A stretch of DNA of 64,000 nucleotides. It comes from Crenobacter caeni. Its GTDB lineage: Bacteria; Pseudomonadota; Gammaproteobacteria; Burkholderiales; Chromobacteriaceae. Below, in pieces: positions 11,661 to 21,769 of the stretch. Numbering within the stretch: the first letter of the stretch is position 1; every line of letters begins with the position of its first letter. Under the pieces are notes generated by a model that saw only the letters and a program-made list of their open reading frames with translations, made no database searches and was not told where the DNA came from. The position numbers and the translations under genes were made by a program. The stretch spans positions 1 to 64,000 of the forward strand of contig NZ_JAAGAA010000001.1 of assembly GCF_010435965.1 (NCBI RefSeq), read 5' to 3'.

Positions 11661-12725
11661 TCAGATCGCGTAGTCGCCGCTGAACACCGCGAGCTTGCGC
11701 GCGGTCACGTACACCTGTTCGCCCGGGACCAGCGCGAGTTCGCGGAAGCGTTCCTTGCCGAGCACCACCTCGATCGCGTCGCCGCCCGCCGGCACCACCT
11801 CGACGCGCACCAGCGGGCCGACCGCGTGGATGTGCTCGACGGTGCCGCAGGCGAGCGCGCCGTCCCGCGCGCGGGCGAGGTCGAGGTCGTGCGGGCGCAC
11901 GTAGGCGACGGCCGTATCGGTGCCGGCGCCGGCCCTGTCGTCCAGCGCGTGCGCGAAGTCGCCGTGGGTGAAGCGGCCGTCCTCGACGCGGCCGTGGAAC
12001 AGGTTGACGTCGCCGAGGAAGCGGGTGACGAAGGGCGTCGCCGGCTGCTCGTAGATGTCGTCGGGGCGGCCGACCTGTTCGATATGGCCGTGGTCCATCA
12101 CCACCACGCGGTCGGAGACTTCGAGCGCCTCTTCCTGGTCGTGGGTGACGAACACGCTGGTGATGTGCATGTCGTCGTGCAGCTTGCGCAGCCAGCGGCG
12201 CAGATCCTTGCGCACCTTGGCGTCCAGCGCGCCAAACGGCTCGTCCAGCAGCAGCACGCGCGGCTCGACCGCCAGCGAACGCGCGAGCGCGATGCGCTGG
12301 CGCTGGCCGCCTGAGAGCTGCGCGGGGTAGGCGTCGGCCAGCCAGTCGAGCTGGACCATCTTCAGGAGCTGCATCACGCGCTCGCGGATCTCGGCGGCTT
12401 CCGGGCGAACCTTGCGCGGGCGCACCGTCAGGCCGAAGGCGACGTTGTCGAACACCGTCATGTGGCGGAACAGCGCGTAGTGCTGGAACACGAAGCCGAC
12501 CTGGCGCTCGGCCACATGCTGGTGGGTCGCGTCGCGGCCCTCGAACAGCACCTGGCCTGCGTCCGGCTGCTCGAGCCCGGCGATGATGCGCAGCAAGGTG
12601 GTCTTGCCGCAGCCGGAGGGGCCGAGCAGGGCGAGCAACTCGCCCGATTCGACGGTCAGGCTGACCTTGTCCAGCGCGGTGAAGTTGCCGAAGCGCTTTT
12701 CGATATTGCGGATTTCGATGCTCAT
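11661..12725 (-). CDS. cysA: Sulfate/thiosulfate ABC transporter ATP-binding protein
   Basis: ATPase of the sulfate importer, 354 residues. Seen: Walker [11 protein letters not shown]-loop [12 protein letters not shown], signature [16 protein letters not shown], Walker [13 protein letters not shown] and the switch His in [15 protein letters not shown], followed by a TOBE-like C-terminal domain that closes with [15 protein letters not shown]. The start at 12725 (MSIEIRN) is set by family alignment; the open frame continues upstream only because the GC-rich DNA has few stops. Last gene of sbp-cysT-cysW-cysA. Confidence 0.96.
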   Translation of the reverse strand: MSIEIRNIEKRFGNFTALDKVSLTVESGELLALLGPSGCGKTTLLRIIAGLEQPDAGQVLFEGRDATHQHVAERQVGFVFQHYALFRHMTVFDNVAFGLTVRPRKVRPEAAEIRERVMQLLKMVQLDWLADAYPAQLSGGQRQRIALARSLAVEPRVLLLDEPFGALDAKVRKDLRRWLRKLHDDMHITSVFVTHDQEEALEVSDRVVVMDHGHIEQVGRPDDIYEQPATPFVTRFLGDVNLFHGRVEDGRFTHGDFAHALDDRAGAGTDTAVAYVRPHDLDLARARDGALACGTVEHIHAVGPLVRVEVVPAGGDAIEVVLGKERFRELALVPGEQVYVTARKLAVFSGDYAI

Positions 12726-12742
12726 CGTGTTTGTCCTCGGGC

Positions 12743-13603
12743 TCAGGCCAGCGCCTCGCGGGCCTGTTGGGTTCGGATCAGCGACGCGGTGTGCTGGCGC
12801 TCGATCCGCCATTCGACGTAGGTCTTCACCGCCAGCGTCACCAGCGCGAGCAGCGCGAGGATGGACGCGCAGGCGAAGGCGCCGACGAAGTTGTACTCGT
12901 TGTAAAGGATCTCGACGTGCAGCGGGATGGTGTTGGTTTCGCCGCGGATATGGCCGGACACCACGCTGACTGCGCCGAACTCGCCCATCGCGCGGGCGTT
13001 GGTCAGGATCACGCCGTACAACAGGCCCCACTTGACGTTGGGCAGGGTGACCCGCCAGAAGGTCTGCCAGCCGGACGCGCCGAGCACCAGCGCCGCCTGT
13101 TCTTCCTCCTGCCCCTGCGCCTGCATCAGCGGGATCAGCTCGCGGGCGACGAAGGGGAAGGTGACGAACACGGTGGCGAGCACGATGCCGGGCACGGCGA
13201 AGATGATCTGGATGTCGTGCGCAGCCAACCAGCCGCCGATCGCGCTGTTGACGCCGAACAGCAGCACGTACATCAGGCCGGCGACCACCGGCGACACCGA
13301 GAATGGCAGGTCGATCAGCGTGGTGAGCAGGCTCTTGCCGCGGAAGTCGAAGCGGGCGATCGCCCACGCGGCGGCCACGCCGAACACCAGGTTCAGGGGC
13401 ACCGCGATGGCGGCCGCGATCAGCGTCAGCTTGATCGCCTGCCACGCCTCGTACTCGACGAGCGCCGCCGCGTACAGGTCCCAGCCCTTGGAGAGCGCCT
13501 CCCAGAACACCGCCGCGAGCGGCACCACCAGGAAGACGCCGAGGAAGGCCAGCGTCAGCGCGGTCAGCGCGAAGCGCACCGGGCGCGATTCGGTCGTCTG
13601 CAT
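12743..13603 (-). CDS. cysW: Sulfate ABC transporter permease CysW
   Basis: Inner-membrane permease of 286 residues, the usual CysW length, with six hydrophobic segments. The cytoplasmic EAA loop [23 protein letters not shown], which docks on CysA, is present, as is the conserved [24 protein letters not shown] lies 5 bases before the ATG. It pairs with CysT to form the translocation pore. Ten bases separate its start from the cysT stop. Confidence 0.95.
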   Translation of the reverse strand: MQTTESRPVRFALTALTLAFLGVFLVVPLAAVFWEALSKGWDLYAAALVEYEAWQAIKLTLIAAAIAVPLNLVFGVAAAWAIARFDFRGKSLLTTLIDLPFSVSPVVAGLMYVLLFGVNSAIGGWLAAHDIQIIFAVPGIVLATVFVTFPFVARELIPLMQAQGQEEEQAALVLGASGWQTFWRVTLPNVKWGLLYGVILTNARAMGEFGAVSVVSGHIRGETNTIPLHVEILYNEYNFVGAFACASILALLALVTLAVKTYVEWRIERQHTASLIRTQQAREALA

Positions 13604-13613
13604 CGCAGCCTCC

Positions 13614-14450
13614 TTACTTCATGCCGTGGCGGCGCGCGGTCCACCACTGTAGCAGGTTGATCAGGAACAGCACGAAGAACGACAGCGCGAGCATCACCAC
13701 CGCCACCGCCGTCGCGCCGGCGACGTCGAACTGCTCGAGCTTGGAGATGATGATGAGCGGCGCGATCTCCGAGACCAGCGGGATGTTGCCGGCGATGAAG
13801 ATCACCGAACCGAACTCGCCGGTGGCGCGGGCGAATGCCATTGCGCTGCCGGTCAACAAGGCCGGCAGCACCGCCGGGAAGATCACGCGGCGGAAGATCT
13901 GCCAGCGGTCGGCGCCCAGGCAGGTGGCGGCTTCTTCCAGTTCCTTTTCCAGGTCCTCGAGCACCGGCTGCACCGTGCGCACGACGAAGGGCAGGCTGAC
14001 GAAGATCAGCGCGACGACGATGCCCAGTGGCGTGAACGCGACCTTGACGCCCAGGGGCTCGAGGTAGCGGCCGAGCCAGCCGTTCGGCGCGTAAATGGTG
14101 GTCAGCGCGATGCCGGCCACCGCGGTCGGCAGCGCGAAGGGCAGGTCGATCAGCGCGTCGACGAAACGCTTGCCCGGGAAGGTGTAGCGCACCAGCACCC
14201 ACGCCACCAGGAAGCCCATCAGCGCGTTGACGGCGGCGGCGATGAGCGCGGCGCCGAACGACAGTTGCAGCGAGGCGAGCACGCGCGGCGCGCTGACCTG
14301 CTCGATAAAGGCGGTCCAGCCGAGCGTTGACGCGGTAAGCGCGAGCGCGGCGAACGGCAGCAGCACGATCAGGCCGAGCCAGAACAGCGCGTAGCCGAGC
14401 GACAGGCCGAAGCCCGGCAGCACGCTGTAGCGTTTGGCAATCAGGTTCAT
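13614..14450 (-). CDS. cysT: Sulfate ABC transporter permease CysT
   Basis: Inner-membrane permease of 278 residues (CysT, also called CysU). N-terminal [16 protein letters not shown] is typical, and the EAA loop [23 protein letters not shown] lies near residues 175-200. A second ATG nine bases upstream (14459) would add three residues; neither has a clear ribosome site, fitting translation coupled to or following the binding-protein message. The gap to sbp contains a strong hairpin. Confidence 0.95.
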   Translation of the reverse strand: MNLIAKRYSVLPGFGLSLGYALFWLGLIVLLPFAALALTASTLGWTAFIEQVSAPRVLASLQLSFGAALIAAAVNALMGFLVAWVLVRYTFPGKRFVDALIDLPFALPTAVAGIALTTIYAPNGWLGRYLEPLGVKVAFTPLGIVVALIFVSLPFVVRTVQPVLEDLEKELEEAATCLGADRWQIFRRVIFPAVLPALLTGSAMAFARATGEFGSVIFIAGNIPLVSEIAPLIIISKLEQFDVAGATAVAVVMLALSFFVLFLINLLQWWTARRHGMK

Positions 14451-14468
14451 GGTGGGCATCCCGGGCGG

Positions 14469-14488
14469 GCGGGGGCGCAGGCCCCCGC
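14469..14488 (-). other. Intercistronic stem-loop, sbp / cysT
   Basis: GCGGGGGC and GCCCCCGC (14469-14476, 14481-14488) pair perfectly around GCAG, just after the sbp stop. With no T tract it is more likely an mRNA end-stabilising hairpin that keeps the binding-protein message more abundant than the permease part. Confidence 0.6.
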
Positions 14489-14495
14489 GCGGCGC

Positions 14496-15500
14496 TTATT
14501 TCTTCAGGTAGATCTGGTCGAACACGCCGCCGTCGGCGAAGTGCGTCTTCATCACCTTGTCCCAGCTGCCGAACACGTCGACCACGCGGAACGCCTTGAT
14601 CGGCGGGAACTGGGCGGAGAACTTGGCGGCGACCTGCTTGTCTTGCGGGCGCAGGTAGTTCTGCGCGGCGATGGTCTGGCCTTCAGGGCTCCACAGGTAG
14701 GCGAGGTAGGCTTCGGCCTGTTTGCGGGTGCCCTTCTTGTCGACCACCTTGTCGACCACCGCCACCGGGTTCTCGGCGGAGACGGTCAGGCTCGGGTAGA
14801 CCACCTCAAAGGTGCCGCGTCCGAACTCGCGGGCGACCATCTCGGCCTCGTTCTCGAAGGTGATCAGCACGTCGCCGATCTGGCGCTGCATGAAGGTGGT
14901 GGTCGCCGCGCGGCCGCCGGTATCGAGCACCGGCGCGTTGCCGAACAGCTTGCCGACGAAGGCGCGCGCGCTGGCGTCGTTGCCGCCGGGCTGCTTGAGC
15001 GCCCAGCCGTAGGCGGCGAGGTAGCTGTAGCGGCCGTTGCCCGAGGTCTTCGGGTTGGGGACGATCACCTGCACGCCCGGTTTGGCGAGATCCTTCCAGT
15101 CGCGGATGCCTTTCGGGTTGCCCTTCCTGACCAGGAACACGGTGGACGAGGTGAACGGCACGCTGTCGTTGGCCAGCCGCTTGGACCAGTCCTTGGGCAC
15201 CAGCGCGCCGCGCTCGGCGAGGATGTTGATGTCCGGCGCCTGGTTCATGGTGATCACGTCGCCCTGCAGACCGCCGACCACGCTCATCGCCTGCTTGGAC
15301 GAGCCGCCGTGCGACTGCTGGATGGTGACCGCCTCGCCGGTCTTGCCCTTCCAGTGCTTCTGGAACGCCGGGTTGTAGTCCTTGTAGAAGTCGCGCATCA
15401 CGTCGTACGAGACGTTGAGCAAGGTGACGTCGGCCAGCGCGGGCAGCGCGGGGACGGACAGCAGCACGGCGGCCAGGGTGCGTACGGCAAGCTTTTTCAT
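14496..15500 (-). CDS. sbp: Periplasmic sulfate-binding protein
   Basis: Periplasmic binding protein of 334 residues that delivers sulfate to CysTWA. The signal peptide MKKLAVRTLAAVLLSVPALPALA is followed by the mature start DVTLLNVSYDVMRDFYKDYN, a family hallmark. Other conserved blocks are QQSHGGSSKQA, NPKTSGNGRYSYLAAYGWA and ENEAEMVAREFG. It could be called Sbp or CysP; substrate choice between sulfate and thiosulfate is not readable. First gene of the operon, hence the likely target of CysB. Confidence 0.95.
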   Translation of the reverse strand: MKKLAVRTLAAVLLSVPALPALADVTLLNVSYDVMRDFYKDYNPAFQKHWKGKTGEAVTIQQSHGGSSKQAMSVVGGLQGDVITMNQAPDINILAERGALVPKDWSKRLANDSVPFTSSTVFLVRKGNPKGIRDWKDLAKPGVQVIVPNPKTSGNGRYSYLAAYGWALKQPGGNDASARAFVGKLFGNAPVLDTGGRAATTTFMQRQIGDVLITFENEAEMVAREFGRGTFEVVYPSLTVSAENPVAVVDKVVDKKGTRKQAEAYLAYLWSPEGQTIAAQNYLRPQDKQVAAKFSAQFPPIKAFRVVDVFGSWDKVMKTHFADGGVFDQIYLKK

Positions 15501-15674
15501 CGCGGAATCCTCGTTCGGGGCATGGAGCGAGAATACCCAGACGTCTTTATTCCGGGAAATACTTAGCAGAAATACATTTATCGCTCCCCGTTATATTTTG
15601 ACGGGCCGGCTTGCCTTGTTGCGGCGCAGCGTTGCATGCTCTGCCATGACACGGAACTACCGAGGAGGACGACC
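15501..15674. promoter_or_regulatory. Divergent promoter region, sbp / DUF3422 gene
   Basis: The core (about 15541-15600) is strikingly AT-rich compared with its surroundings and holds several TATTT/AAATA and TTATT blocks of the kind found in CysB-bound regions upstream of sulfate genes. No exact CysB consensus can be fixed by eye, so only the region is called. Confidence 0.4.
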
Positions 15675-16979
15675 TTGTCCGCGCCGACCCCGCTGCTGCA
15701 GTCCCACCCGCTACGCTCGAGCCTCAACGACGAGGCGCACGCCCGCCCGCCGGCGGCGATCCCGTCGCCGGCACGCCTGTCCACCCTTGCGCTGTTGTGC
15801 GAGCCCGGCGCGCCCGGCCAGCGCGAGGCGCTTGCGCGCCTCGCCGCCGAACTGGGCCTGCCGGCGCCGGAGGCCAACGCCGGCCACTACCAGGGCAGCA
15901 ACGGCACGCTCACGCTGCGCTGGTCGCTGCATACCGAGTTCGTGCGGCTGACGGTGATCGTGCCCGGTGCCGGCAGCGGCGGCTTCGACGACACCGCGCT
16001 CGACGCGGTGCCGGCCGCTTTGCTCAGCGCCCTGCTCGGCGACGTACTGGTCGCCGCCCACGCCCTGCTGCTGGCCGACGACGACGCGCTGCCGGCCGCG
16101 CCGCGGGCGATTGCCGCGCGCTGGTTCGCCGGGCACGAGCTGATCGGCGCCGAACTGGGCGACGGCAACGGCGTCGCGTACACCGACTTGCGGCTGCACC
16201 CGGACGCGCGGCTGGCGGTCGGCTTCTCGCGCTTCGTGCTGGTCGACCGCAGGATGGGGCCGCGCCAGAGCGGGCGCATGCTGCAGCGGCTGTTCGAGAT
16301 CGAGACCTACCGCATGCTCGCGCTGCTCGCCTTGCCGCTGGCCAAGCAGCAGATGGCGCGGCTTGACGAGCTGGGCATCGCGCTGAAGGCCGTTACCGCC
16401 AGGCTGAACGCGGCGGACAGCCGCGACGACACGCTGCTCGCAGAATTTTCCGCACTGTCGGCGGAGCTTGAAAATTTGGTCGCGCAGACGCAGTACCGCT
16501 TCTCGGCGTCGCACGCCTACTACCAGCTGATCGAGCGGCGCATCGGCGAGCTGCGCGAGCGGCGCATCGGCGGCCTGCAGCCGTTCTGCGAGTTCGTCGA
16601 GCACAGGCTGGCGCCGGCGATGGATACTTGCCTCACCGTCACCCGCCGCCAGGACAGGCTGACCGCCCGCCTGCAGCGCGCGACCGCGCTGTTGCGCACC
16701 CGCGTCGAGGTCGAGGGCGAGGTGCAGAACCGTGCGCTGCTGGCGAGCATGGACCGCCGCGCCGGCTTGCAGTTGCGGCTGCAGGAGACGGTCGAGGGGC
16801 TGTCGGTCGGGGTGCTGACCTATTACGCGGTCGGGCTGGTCGGCTACGCGGCGAAGGCGGCGAAGGCGGCCGGGCTGCACCTGAACGCCGAACTCATCAC
16901 CGGCGCCGCGATCGCGCCGGTCGCGTTCGCCGTATGGTGGGGGATGCGGCAGGTACGGCGCCGGCTCGGCCACGCTTGA
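15675..16979 (+). CDS. DUF3422 family membrane-anchored protein
   Basis: Protein of 434 residues matching the DUF3422 pattern: an N-terminal HPLRSSLNDEAHARPP, a globular first half, a central helical region (ALLALPLAKQQMARLDELG), and a C-terminal hydrophobic pair (SVGVLTYYAVGLVGYAAKAAK and AAIAPVAFAVWWGM). The start is TTG at 15675 because GAGGAGGA lies 6 bases upstream; an in-frame ATG at 15636 has no ribosome site. Function unknown; the family is common in alpha- and betaproteobacteria and predicted to be anchored in the inner membrane by its C-terminus. Confidence 0.85.
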   Translation: MSAPTPLLQSHPLRSSLNDEAHARPPAAIPSPARLSTLALLCEPGAPGQREALARLAAELGLPAPEANAGHYQGSNGTLTLRWSLHTEFVRLTVIVPGAGSGGFDDTALDAVPAALLSALLGDVLVAAHALLLADDDALPAAPRAIAARWFAGHELIGAELGDGNGVAYTDLRLHPDARLAVGFSRFVLVDRRMGPRQSGRMLQRLFEIETYRMLALLALPLAKQQMARLDELGIALKAVTARLNAADSRDDTLLAEFSALSAELENLVAQTQYRFSASHAYYQLIERRIGELRERRIGGLQPFCEFVEHRLAPAMDTCLTVTRRQDRLTARLQRATALLRTRVEVEGEVQNRALLASMDRRAGLQLRLQETVEGLSVGVLTYYAVGLVGYAAKAAKAAGLHLNAELITGAAIAPVAFAVWWGMRQVRRRLGHA

Positions 16980-17041
16980 GCGATACGGCATAAAGGACAC
17001 TTGCGTGCCATGCTGGAGAGAAACACCGCAAGGACGCCGCC

Positions 17042-18640
17042 ATGCTGCACCGCCTGTTCAGCCTGTTTGCCTGCCTGCTCTTCGCCGGCTTCGTGCTCGC
17101 CGAGGACGTCGCGCCGCCACCCGAGGCGACGCTGACGCTCGCCGGGCGCGACATCGTCACCCTGCACGCGACCGTCGGCGGCCTCGCGCCCGAACAGCGG
17201 GTGGCGCGCGCCGAGTCGCGCGTGCGCGCCTTGAGCGAGGCGGATCTCGCGCAGCCGGTGCTGATGGCGCCGTTCACCCGCGACGGGGTGAGCGGCCTGC
17301 GCTTCTACCTCAACAACAAGCCCTTGTTCGCGCTGACCGACGGCGACCTCGATGCCGGCGACAGCCGCAACCTGCTGCAGGTCGCAGGCGAGGTGCGCGG
17401 CCGACTGGAAGCGCTGCGCGCGGTGCGCGTCGAGCAGGCGTCGCCGCGCGCGCAGGCGTGGGCGATCGGCCAAGCCGTCGGCGCCACGCTGCTGCTCGCG
17501 TTTGCCCTGGCGCTGATCTCGCGCGCGCGCGGCCGTGCCCGCGCGCAGCTGCTGCAAAAACCGCTGCTGCCCAAGCGCTGGTTCGGCGGGCGCGACGACC
17601 TGGGCCGCGTGATGCAGAAGCTCGAGCAGCACATGCTCGACTTGACCGCGCTGGTCGGTGCGCTGCTCGCGCTGCACCTGTGGCTGAGCTTCATCCTGAC
17701 CCGCTTCCCGTACACCCGGCCGTGGGGCGAGCGGCTGGCGGCGTCCCTGTTCGATTTGCTCGCGTCGCTGGGCGAGGGGCTGGTCGGTGCGGTGCCGGGC
17801 CTGGCCAAGGTCGCGCTGATCCTGGTGCTGACCCGGCTGGCCGTACGCACGCTCGGTTGGGTATTCGACGCGGTCGAGGACGGCCGGCTGACCCTGCCCG
17901 GCCTCTACAAGGAGACGGTCGGCGCGACGCGCCGGCTGACCTCGCTGGTGTTGTGGCTGTTTGCGCTGACGGTCGCCTACCCCTATTTGCCCGGCTCCAG
18001 CTCGGACGCGTTCAAGGGCGTCAGCGTGTTCTTCGGCCTGATGGTGACGCTGGGCTCGACCGGCATCATGAACCACGCGATGAGTGGCCTCGTGCTGGTG
18101 TACGCGCGCGCGCTCAAGCCGGGGGACCTGGTGCAGGTCGGCGACACCGAGGGCTTCGTCACCGAGCTGGGCGCGTTGTCGACCAAGATCCGCACCCGCC
18201 ACGGCAACGAGGTGACGCTGCCCAACTCGGTGGTGGTCGGCGGCAAGGTGGTCAACTACACGCGGCAGGCGGGCGAGGCCGGCCTGCCGCTGACCACCAA
18301 GATCACCATCGGTTACGACACGCCGTGGCGGCAGGTGCACGCGCTGCTCGAACTGGCCGCGCGGCGCACCGAAGGCTTACGCACCGACAGCGCGCCCATC
18401 GTGCGCCAGCTCTCCTTGCAGGACTTCTACGTCGAGTACGAACTGGAAGTGAGGATGCCGCTGACCGCGTCGCCGCCGGCGATGAAGACCGCGCTGCACG
18501 CCGAGATCCTCGACGCGTTCAACGAGTTCGGCGTACAGATCATGTCGCCCAACTTCGAGAGCCAGCCCGACGGCGCGGTGCTGGTCGGCAAGGACAACTG
18601 GTACGCGGCGCCGGCCGAGCCGTCCGCCGGCAAGGCTTAG
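17042..18640 (+). CDS. MscS-type mechanosensitive channel
   Basis: Inner-membrane channel of 532 residues, much longer than the 286-residue MscS. A signal peptide (LFSLFACLLFAGFVLA) and a periplasmic domain precede four to five membrane helices. The MscS core is clear: pore-lining helix GSTGIMNHAMSGLVLVYARA, then the beta domain LKPGDLVQVGDTEGFVTELG and TKIRTRHGNEVTLPNS. It releases solutes on hypo-osmotic shock; the extra domain suggests an additional signal. Its stop codon lies inside a palindromic element that fills the gap to the next, convergent gene. Confidence 0.9.
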   Translation: MLHRLFSLFACLLFAGFVLAEDVAPPPEATLTLAGRDIVTLHATVGGLAPEQRVARAESRVRALSEADLAQPVLMAPFTRDGVSGLRFYLNNKPLFALTDGDLDAGDSRNLLQVAGEVRGRLEALRAVRVEQASPRAQAWAIGQAVGATLLLAFALALISRARGRARAQLLQKPLLPKRWFGGRDDLGRVMQKLEQHMLDLTALVGALLALHLWLSFILTRFPYTRPWGERLAASLFDLLASLGEGLVGAVPGLAKVALILVLTRLAVRTLGWVFDAVEDGRLTLPGLYKETVGATRRLTSLVLWLFALTVAYPYLPGSSSDAFKGVSVFFGLMVTLGSTGIMNHAMSGLVLVYARALKPGDLVQVGDTEGFVTELGALSTKIRTRHGNEVTLPNSVVVGGKVVNYTRQAGEAGLPLTTKITIGYDTPWRQVHALLELAARRTEGLRTDSAPIVRQLSLQDFYVEYELEVRMPLTASPPAMKTALHAEILDAFNEFGVQIMSPNFESQPDGAVLVGKDNWYAAPAEPSAGKA

Positions 18641-18780
18641 AGCGTGTTCACGATCTCGCGAGCGAGAGCGAGACAAGGCGAAAACGGCTGAGAAAGCGGA
18701 ATGTACAGCTTGTACATGAGCATTTCGAAGCCGTTGAGGGCGCCGTATCGCTGATGCGCAGCAGATCGTGAACAGGCTCT
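18639..18780. repeat. 142-bp imperfect palindrome between convergent genes
   Basis: Terminal 18-base arms (18639-18656 and 18763-18780) match at 17 of 18 positions. Complementarity continues inwards (AACGGCT near 18674 with AGCCGTT near 18729) to a central TGTACA-GCT-TGTACA at 18702-18716, exactly the midpoint. The element runs from the last two bases of the channel-gene stop to the first base of the opposing stop. It resembles a mobile palindromic intergenic repeat and could act as a two-way transcript end. Confidence 0.8.
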
Positions 18781-19505
18781 TAGCGCGCGAACACCGCGCG
18801 GTAGCTGGTGTAGCTGGTGACGTACATCACCGGGAACCACAGCAAGAGGCCGAGGAAGAAGGGGACCATCGCGAGGAACATCAGCAGCGCGAGCATCAGC
18901 GCGCAGACCAGCATCGCCGGCCAGTTGGCGAGGCCGGCGGCGAAGCTCGCGCGGCAGGCCGCGATCGGCGCGTAGCCGTCGAACACCACCAGCGCCGGCG
19001 CGAACCAGTAGGCGAGGCTGACCAGATAGACCGGCACGCCGACCACCAGCATGACGAGCAGCATGGTGCCCATGCCCATCTCATCGCCTTCCTGCATGTG
19101 TACCCAGCCGAGCGAACCCAAGAGCGCGACCAGCGCGACGACCACCATCAGCGCGATCATGCACAGCGCGAGGTAAACCAGCGCGACGCCGAACAGCGGC
19201 TTGCCGTAGTCGCGAAAGCCGGCGAACAGGTCGGCCAGTTCCAGTTCGCCGCCGCCCTCTGCCTTGCGGGCGGCGAGCACGAAGCTGCCGGCGAAGATGG
19301 GTGCGAGCAACAGCGGCAGGAAGTTGCCGATCAGCGGCAGCAGGCTGGTGCCGACATGGATGACCAGGTAGACCACCGACAGCAGGATCCAGGTCAGCGG
19401 CTGCTCGCGTACCAGGCGGAACGCGGCGGTGATCCAGTGCCAGCCGGCACCGGCGGGCTGACGGCCGGGCAGCGGGGCGCGGGAGACGGACGTGTCGGGC
19501 TGCAT
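18780..19505 (-). CDS. BPSS1780 family membrane protein
   Basis: Polytopic inner-membrane protein of 241 residues with about six hydrophobic segments. The block GWHWITAAFRLVREQPLTWI near residue 21, a soluble loop LADLFAGFRDYGKPLFGVAL, and the C-terminal MYVTSYTSYRAVF fit the BPSS1780 family described from Burkholderia. Function unknown. Its stop lies at the edge of the palindromic element; its start faces the tkt promoter region divergently. Confidence 0.8.
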   Translation of the reverse strand: MQPDTSVSRAPLPGRQPAGAGWHWITAAFRLVREQPLTWILLSVVYLVIHVGTSLLPLIGNFLPLLLAPIFAGSFVLAARKAEGGGELELADLFAGFRDYGKPLFGVALVYLALCMIALMVVVALVALLGSLGWVHMQEGDEMGMGTMLLVMLVVGVPVYLVSLAYWFAPALVVFDGYAPIAACRASFAAGLANWPAMLVCALMLALLMFLAMVPFFLGLLLWFPVMYVTSYTSYRAVFAR

Positions 19506-19591
19506 TCGGGAGGCTCCTTGCTAATTCGATTACTGATAGTTAAAGGGTCTGCGCAAACCATGCTTACGTCAATCATAGGCGGCCGCTTCGG

Positions 19592-19621
19592 TTGCCGCAG
19601 CGCGGCAATTTCAGCGATAAT
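19592..19621 (+). promoter_or_regulatory. Putative tkt promoter with overlapping palindrome
   Basis: TTGCCG (19592-19597) and GATAAT (19616-19621) are spaced 18 bases apart. The -35 lies inside the inverted repeat TTGCCGC-AGC-GCGGCAA (19592-19608), which could be an operator. Confidence 0.45.
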
Positions 19622-19690
19622 TCGCAGGTTTTTCCGGCACGTACCGCGCGCCGGGACACCCCCGCCGTCCACATATTCGAGGTTTTTCGC

Positions 19691-21679
19691 ATGGTCACCC
19701 GTACCGAGCTCGCCAACGCCATCCGTTTCCTGGCCATGGACGCTGTCGAGAAGGCCAAATCCGGTCACCCCGGCGCACCGATGGGCATGGCAGACATTGC
19801 CGAAGTCCTGTGGCGCGACCACCTGAAGCACAACCCGGCCAATCCGCACTGGGCCGACCGCGACCGCTTCGTGCTGTCCAACGGCCACGGCTCGATGCTG
19901 ATCTACAGCCTGCTGCACCTGACCGGCTACGCGCTGTCGATCGACGACCTGAAAAACTTCCGCCAGCTGCACAGCAAGACGCCGGGCCACCCGGAATACG
20001 GCTACGCGCCGGGCGTAGAGACCACCACCGGCCCGCTGGGCCAGGGCATCACCAACGCGGTGGGCATGGCGCTCGCCGAGAAGATGCTCGCCGCCGAATT
20101 CAACCGCGACGGCCACACCGTGGTCGACCACCACACCTGGACCTTCCTCGGCGACGGCTGCCTGATGGAAGGCATCAGCCACGAGGCCTGTAGCCTGGCC
20201 GGTACCTGGGGCCTCGGCAAGCTGATCGCGTTCTGGGACGACAACGGCATCTCGATCGACGGCGACGTCGAGGGCTGGTTCACCGACGACACCCCGGCGC
20301 GCTTCGAAGCGTACGGCTGGCAGGTGATCCGCGGCGTCGACGGCCACGACAGCGAGGAGATCGCCACCGCGATCGCCACCGCCAAGGCCGAGACCACCCG
20401 CCCGACGCTGATCTGCTGCCGCACCAAGATCGGTTTCGGCGCGCCGAACAAGCAGGGCGGCCATGACGTGCACGGCGCGCCGCTGGGCGCGGCCGAAATC
20501 GCCGCCGCGCGCGAACACCTGCAGTGGCCGCACGCGCCGTTCGAGATCCCGGCCGACATCTACGCCGCGTGGAACGCGCGCGACGCCGGCGCCAAGCAGG
20601 AAGCCGCGTGGGACGAGCGTTTCGCCGAGTACGCGCGTGCCTACCCGGAACTGGCCGCAGAGTTCAAGCGCCGCATGGCGGGCGAGCTGCCGGCACGCTG
20701 GGCCGAACACAAGGCCGCTGCGCTCTCGCGCATCAACGAAGCCGCACAGACCGTCGCCACCCGCAAGGCCAGCCAGATCGCCATCGAGGCGTTCTCGCCG
20801 CTGTTCCCCGAGTTCGTCGGCGGTTCGGCCGACCTGACCGGCTCCAACCTGACCAACTGGTCGGGCTCCGAATGGATCGACGCCGACGGTAACGGCAACT
20901 ACATCAGCTACGGCGTGCGCGAATTCGGCATGGCCGCCATCATGAACGGCATGACGCTGCACGGCGGCCTGCGCCCGTACGGCGGCACCTTCCTGATGTT
21001 CAGCGAGTACGCGCGCAATGCCTTGCGCATGGCCGCGCTGATGAAGATCAACCCGATCTTCGTGTTCACCCACGACTCGATCGGCCTGGGCGAAGACGGC
21101 CCGACCCACCAGCCGGTCGAGCAGACCGCGACGCTGCGCTACATCCCGAACATGGACACCTGGCGTCCGTGCGACACCATGGAAACCGCGGTGGCGTGGG
21201 CGCACGCGATCGAGCAGGGCAAGCGTCCGAGCAACCTGATCCTCAGCCGCCAGAACCTGCCGTTCGTGCCGCGCGACGCGGCGCAGATCGAAGCGATCGC
21301 CCGCGGCGGCTACGTGCTGCGCGACGCCGAGTCGCCGAAGGCCGTGCTGATCGCCACCGGCTCCGAAGTCGAACTGGCGCTGAAGGCGCAGGAAGCGCTG
21401 GCTGCCGAAGGCGTCGCCGTGCGCGTGGTGTCGATGCCGTCGACCAACGTGTTCGATCGCCAGGACAAGGCCTACCAGGCCAGCGTCCTGCTGCCGGGCG
21501 TGCCGCGCGTCGCCATCGAAGCGGGCATCTCCGACTTCTGGCGCAAGTACGTCGGCCTGGAAGGCGACGTGGTCGGTATGGACACCTTCGGCGAGTCGGC
21601 GCCCGCGCCGCAGCTCTTCAAGGAATTCGGCTTCACCGTCGACAACGTGGTCGCCAAGACCCGCAGCGTCATTGCTTGA
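19691..21679 (+). CDS. tkt: Transketolase
   Basis: Thiamine-diphosphate enzyme moving two-carbon ketol units in the pentose phosphate pathway; 662 residues, the usual length. Family blocks: [18 protein letters not shown] at the N-terminus, the cofactor motif [13 protein letters not shown]...[14 protein letters not shown]-like pyrimidine domain [21 protein letters not shown], and [11 protein letters not shown] near the end. The ATG at 19691 starts at the conserved N-terminus. First gene of a tkt-gap-pgk-fba cluster; its own terminator separates it from gap. Confidence 0.97.
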   Translation: MVTRTELANAIRFLAMDAVEKAKSGHPGAPMGMADIAEVLWRDHLKHNPANPHWADRDRFVLSNGHGSMLIYSLLHLTGYALSIDDLKNFRQLHSKTPGHPEYGYAPGVETTTGPLGQGITNAVGMALAEKMLAAEFNRDGHTVVDHHTWTFLGDGCLMEGISHEACSLAGTWGLGKLIAFWDDNGISIDGDVEGWFTDDTPARFEAYGWQVIRGVDGHDSEEIATAIATAKAETTRPTLICCRTKIGFGAPNKQGGHDVHGAPLGAAEIAAAREHLQWPHAPFEIPADIYAAWNARDAGAKQEAAWDERFAEYARAYPELAAEFKRRMAGELPARWAEHKAAALSRINEAAQTVATRKASQIAIEAFSPLFPEFVGGSADLTGSNLTNWSGSEWIDADGNGNYISYGVREFGMAAIMNGMTLHGGLRPYGGTFLMFSEYARNALRMAALMKINPIFVFTHDSIGLGEDGPTHQPVEQTATLRYIPNMDTWRPCDTMETAVAWAHAIEQGKRPSNLILSRQNLPFVPRDAAQIEAIARGGYVLRDAESPKAVLIATGSEVELALKAQEALAAEGVAVRVVSMPSTNVFDRQDKAYQASVLLPGVPRVAIEAGISDFWRKYVGLEGDVVGMDTFGESAPAPQLFKEFGFTVDNVVAKTRSVIA

Positions 21680-21685
21680 CGAACA

Positions 21686-21713
21686 GGCCGCCCCGGCAGG
21701 GGCGGCCTTTTTT
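21686..21713 (+). terminator. Rho-independent terminator after tkt
   Basis: GGCCGCCCC and GGGGCGGCC (21686-21694, 21699-21707) pair around GGCA and are followed by six T. Confidence 0.9.
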
Positions 21714-21769
21714 CTGGTTTCGATCCGCCACCCCCAGCGTGGCTTCTCAACTTTCGGAGACTCTACAAG

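Noticed and set aside
12726-13445. Apparent N-terminal extension of cysA to 594 residues
   Set aside because: The extra 240 codons overlap cysW in another frame and have no ABC character; CysA is normal from 12725.
15636-15674. ATG start at 15636 for the DUF3422 gene
   Set aside because: No ribosome site, whereas TTG at 15675 has GAGGAGGA at ideal spacing.
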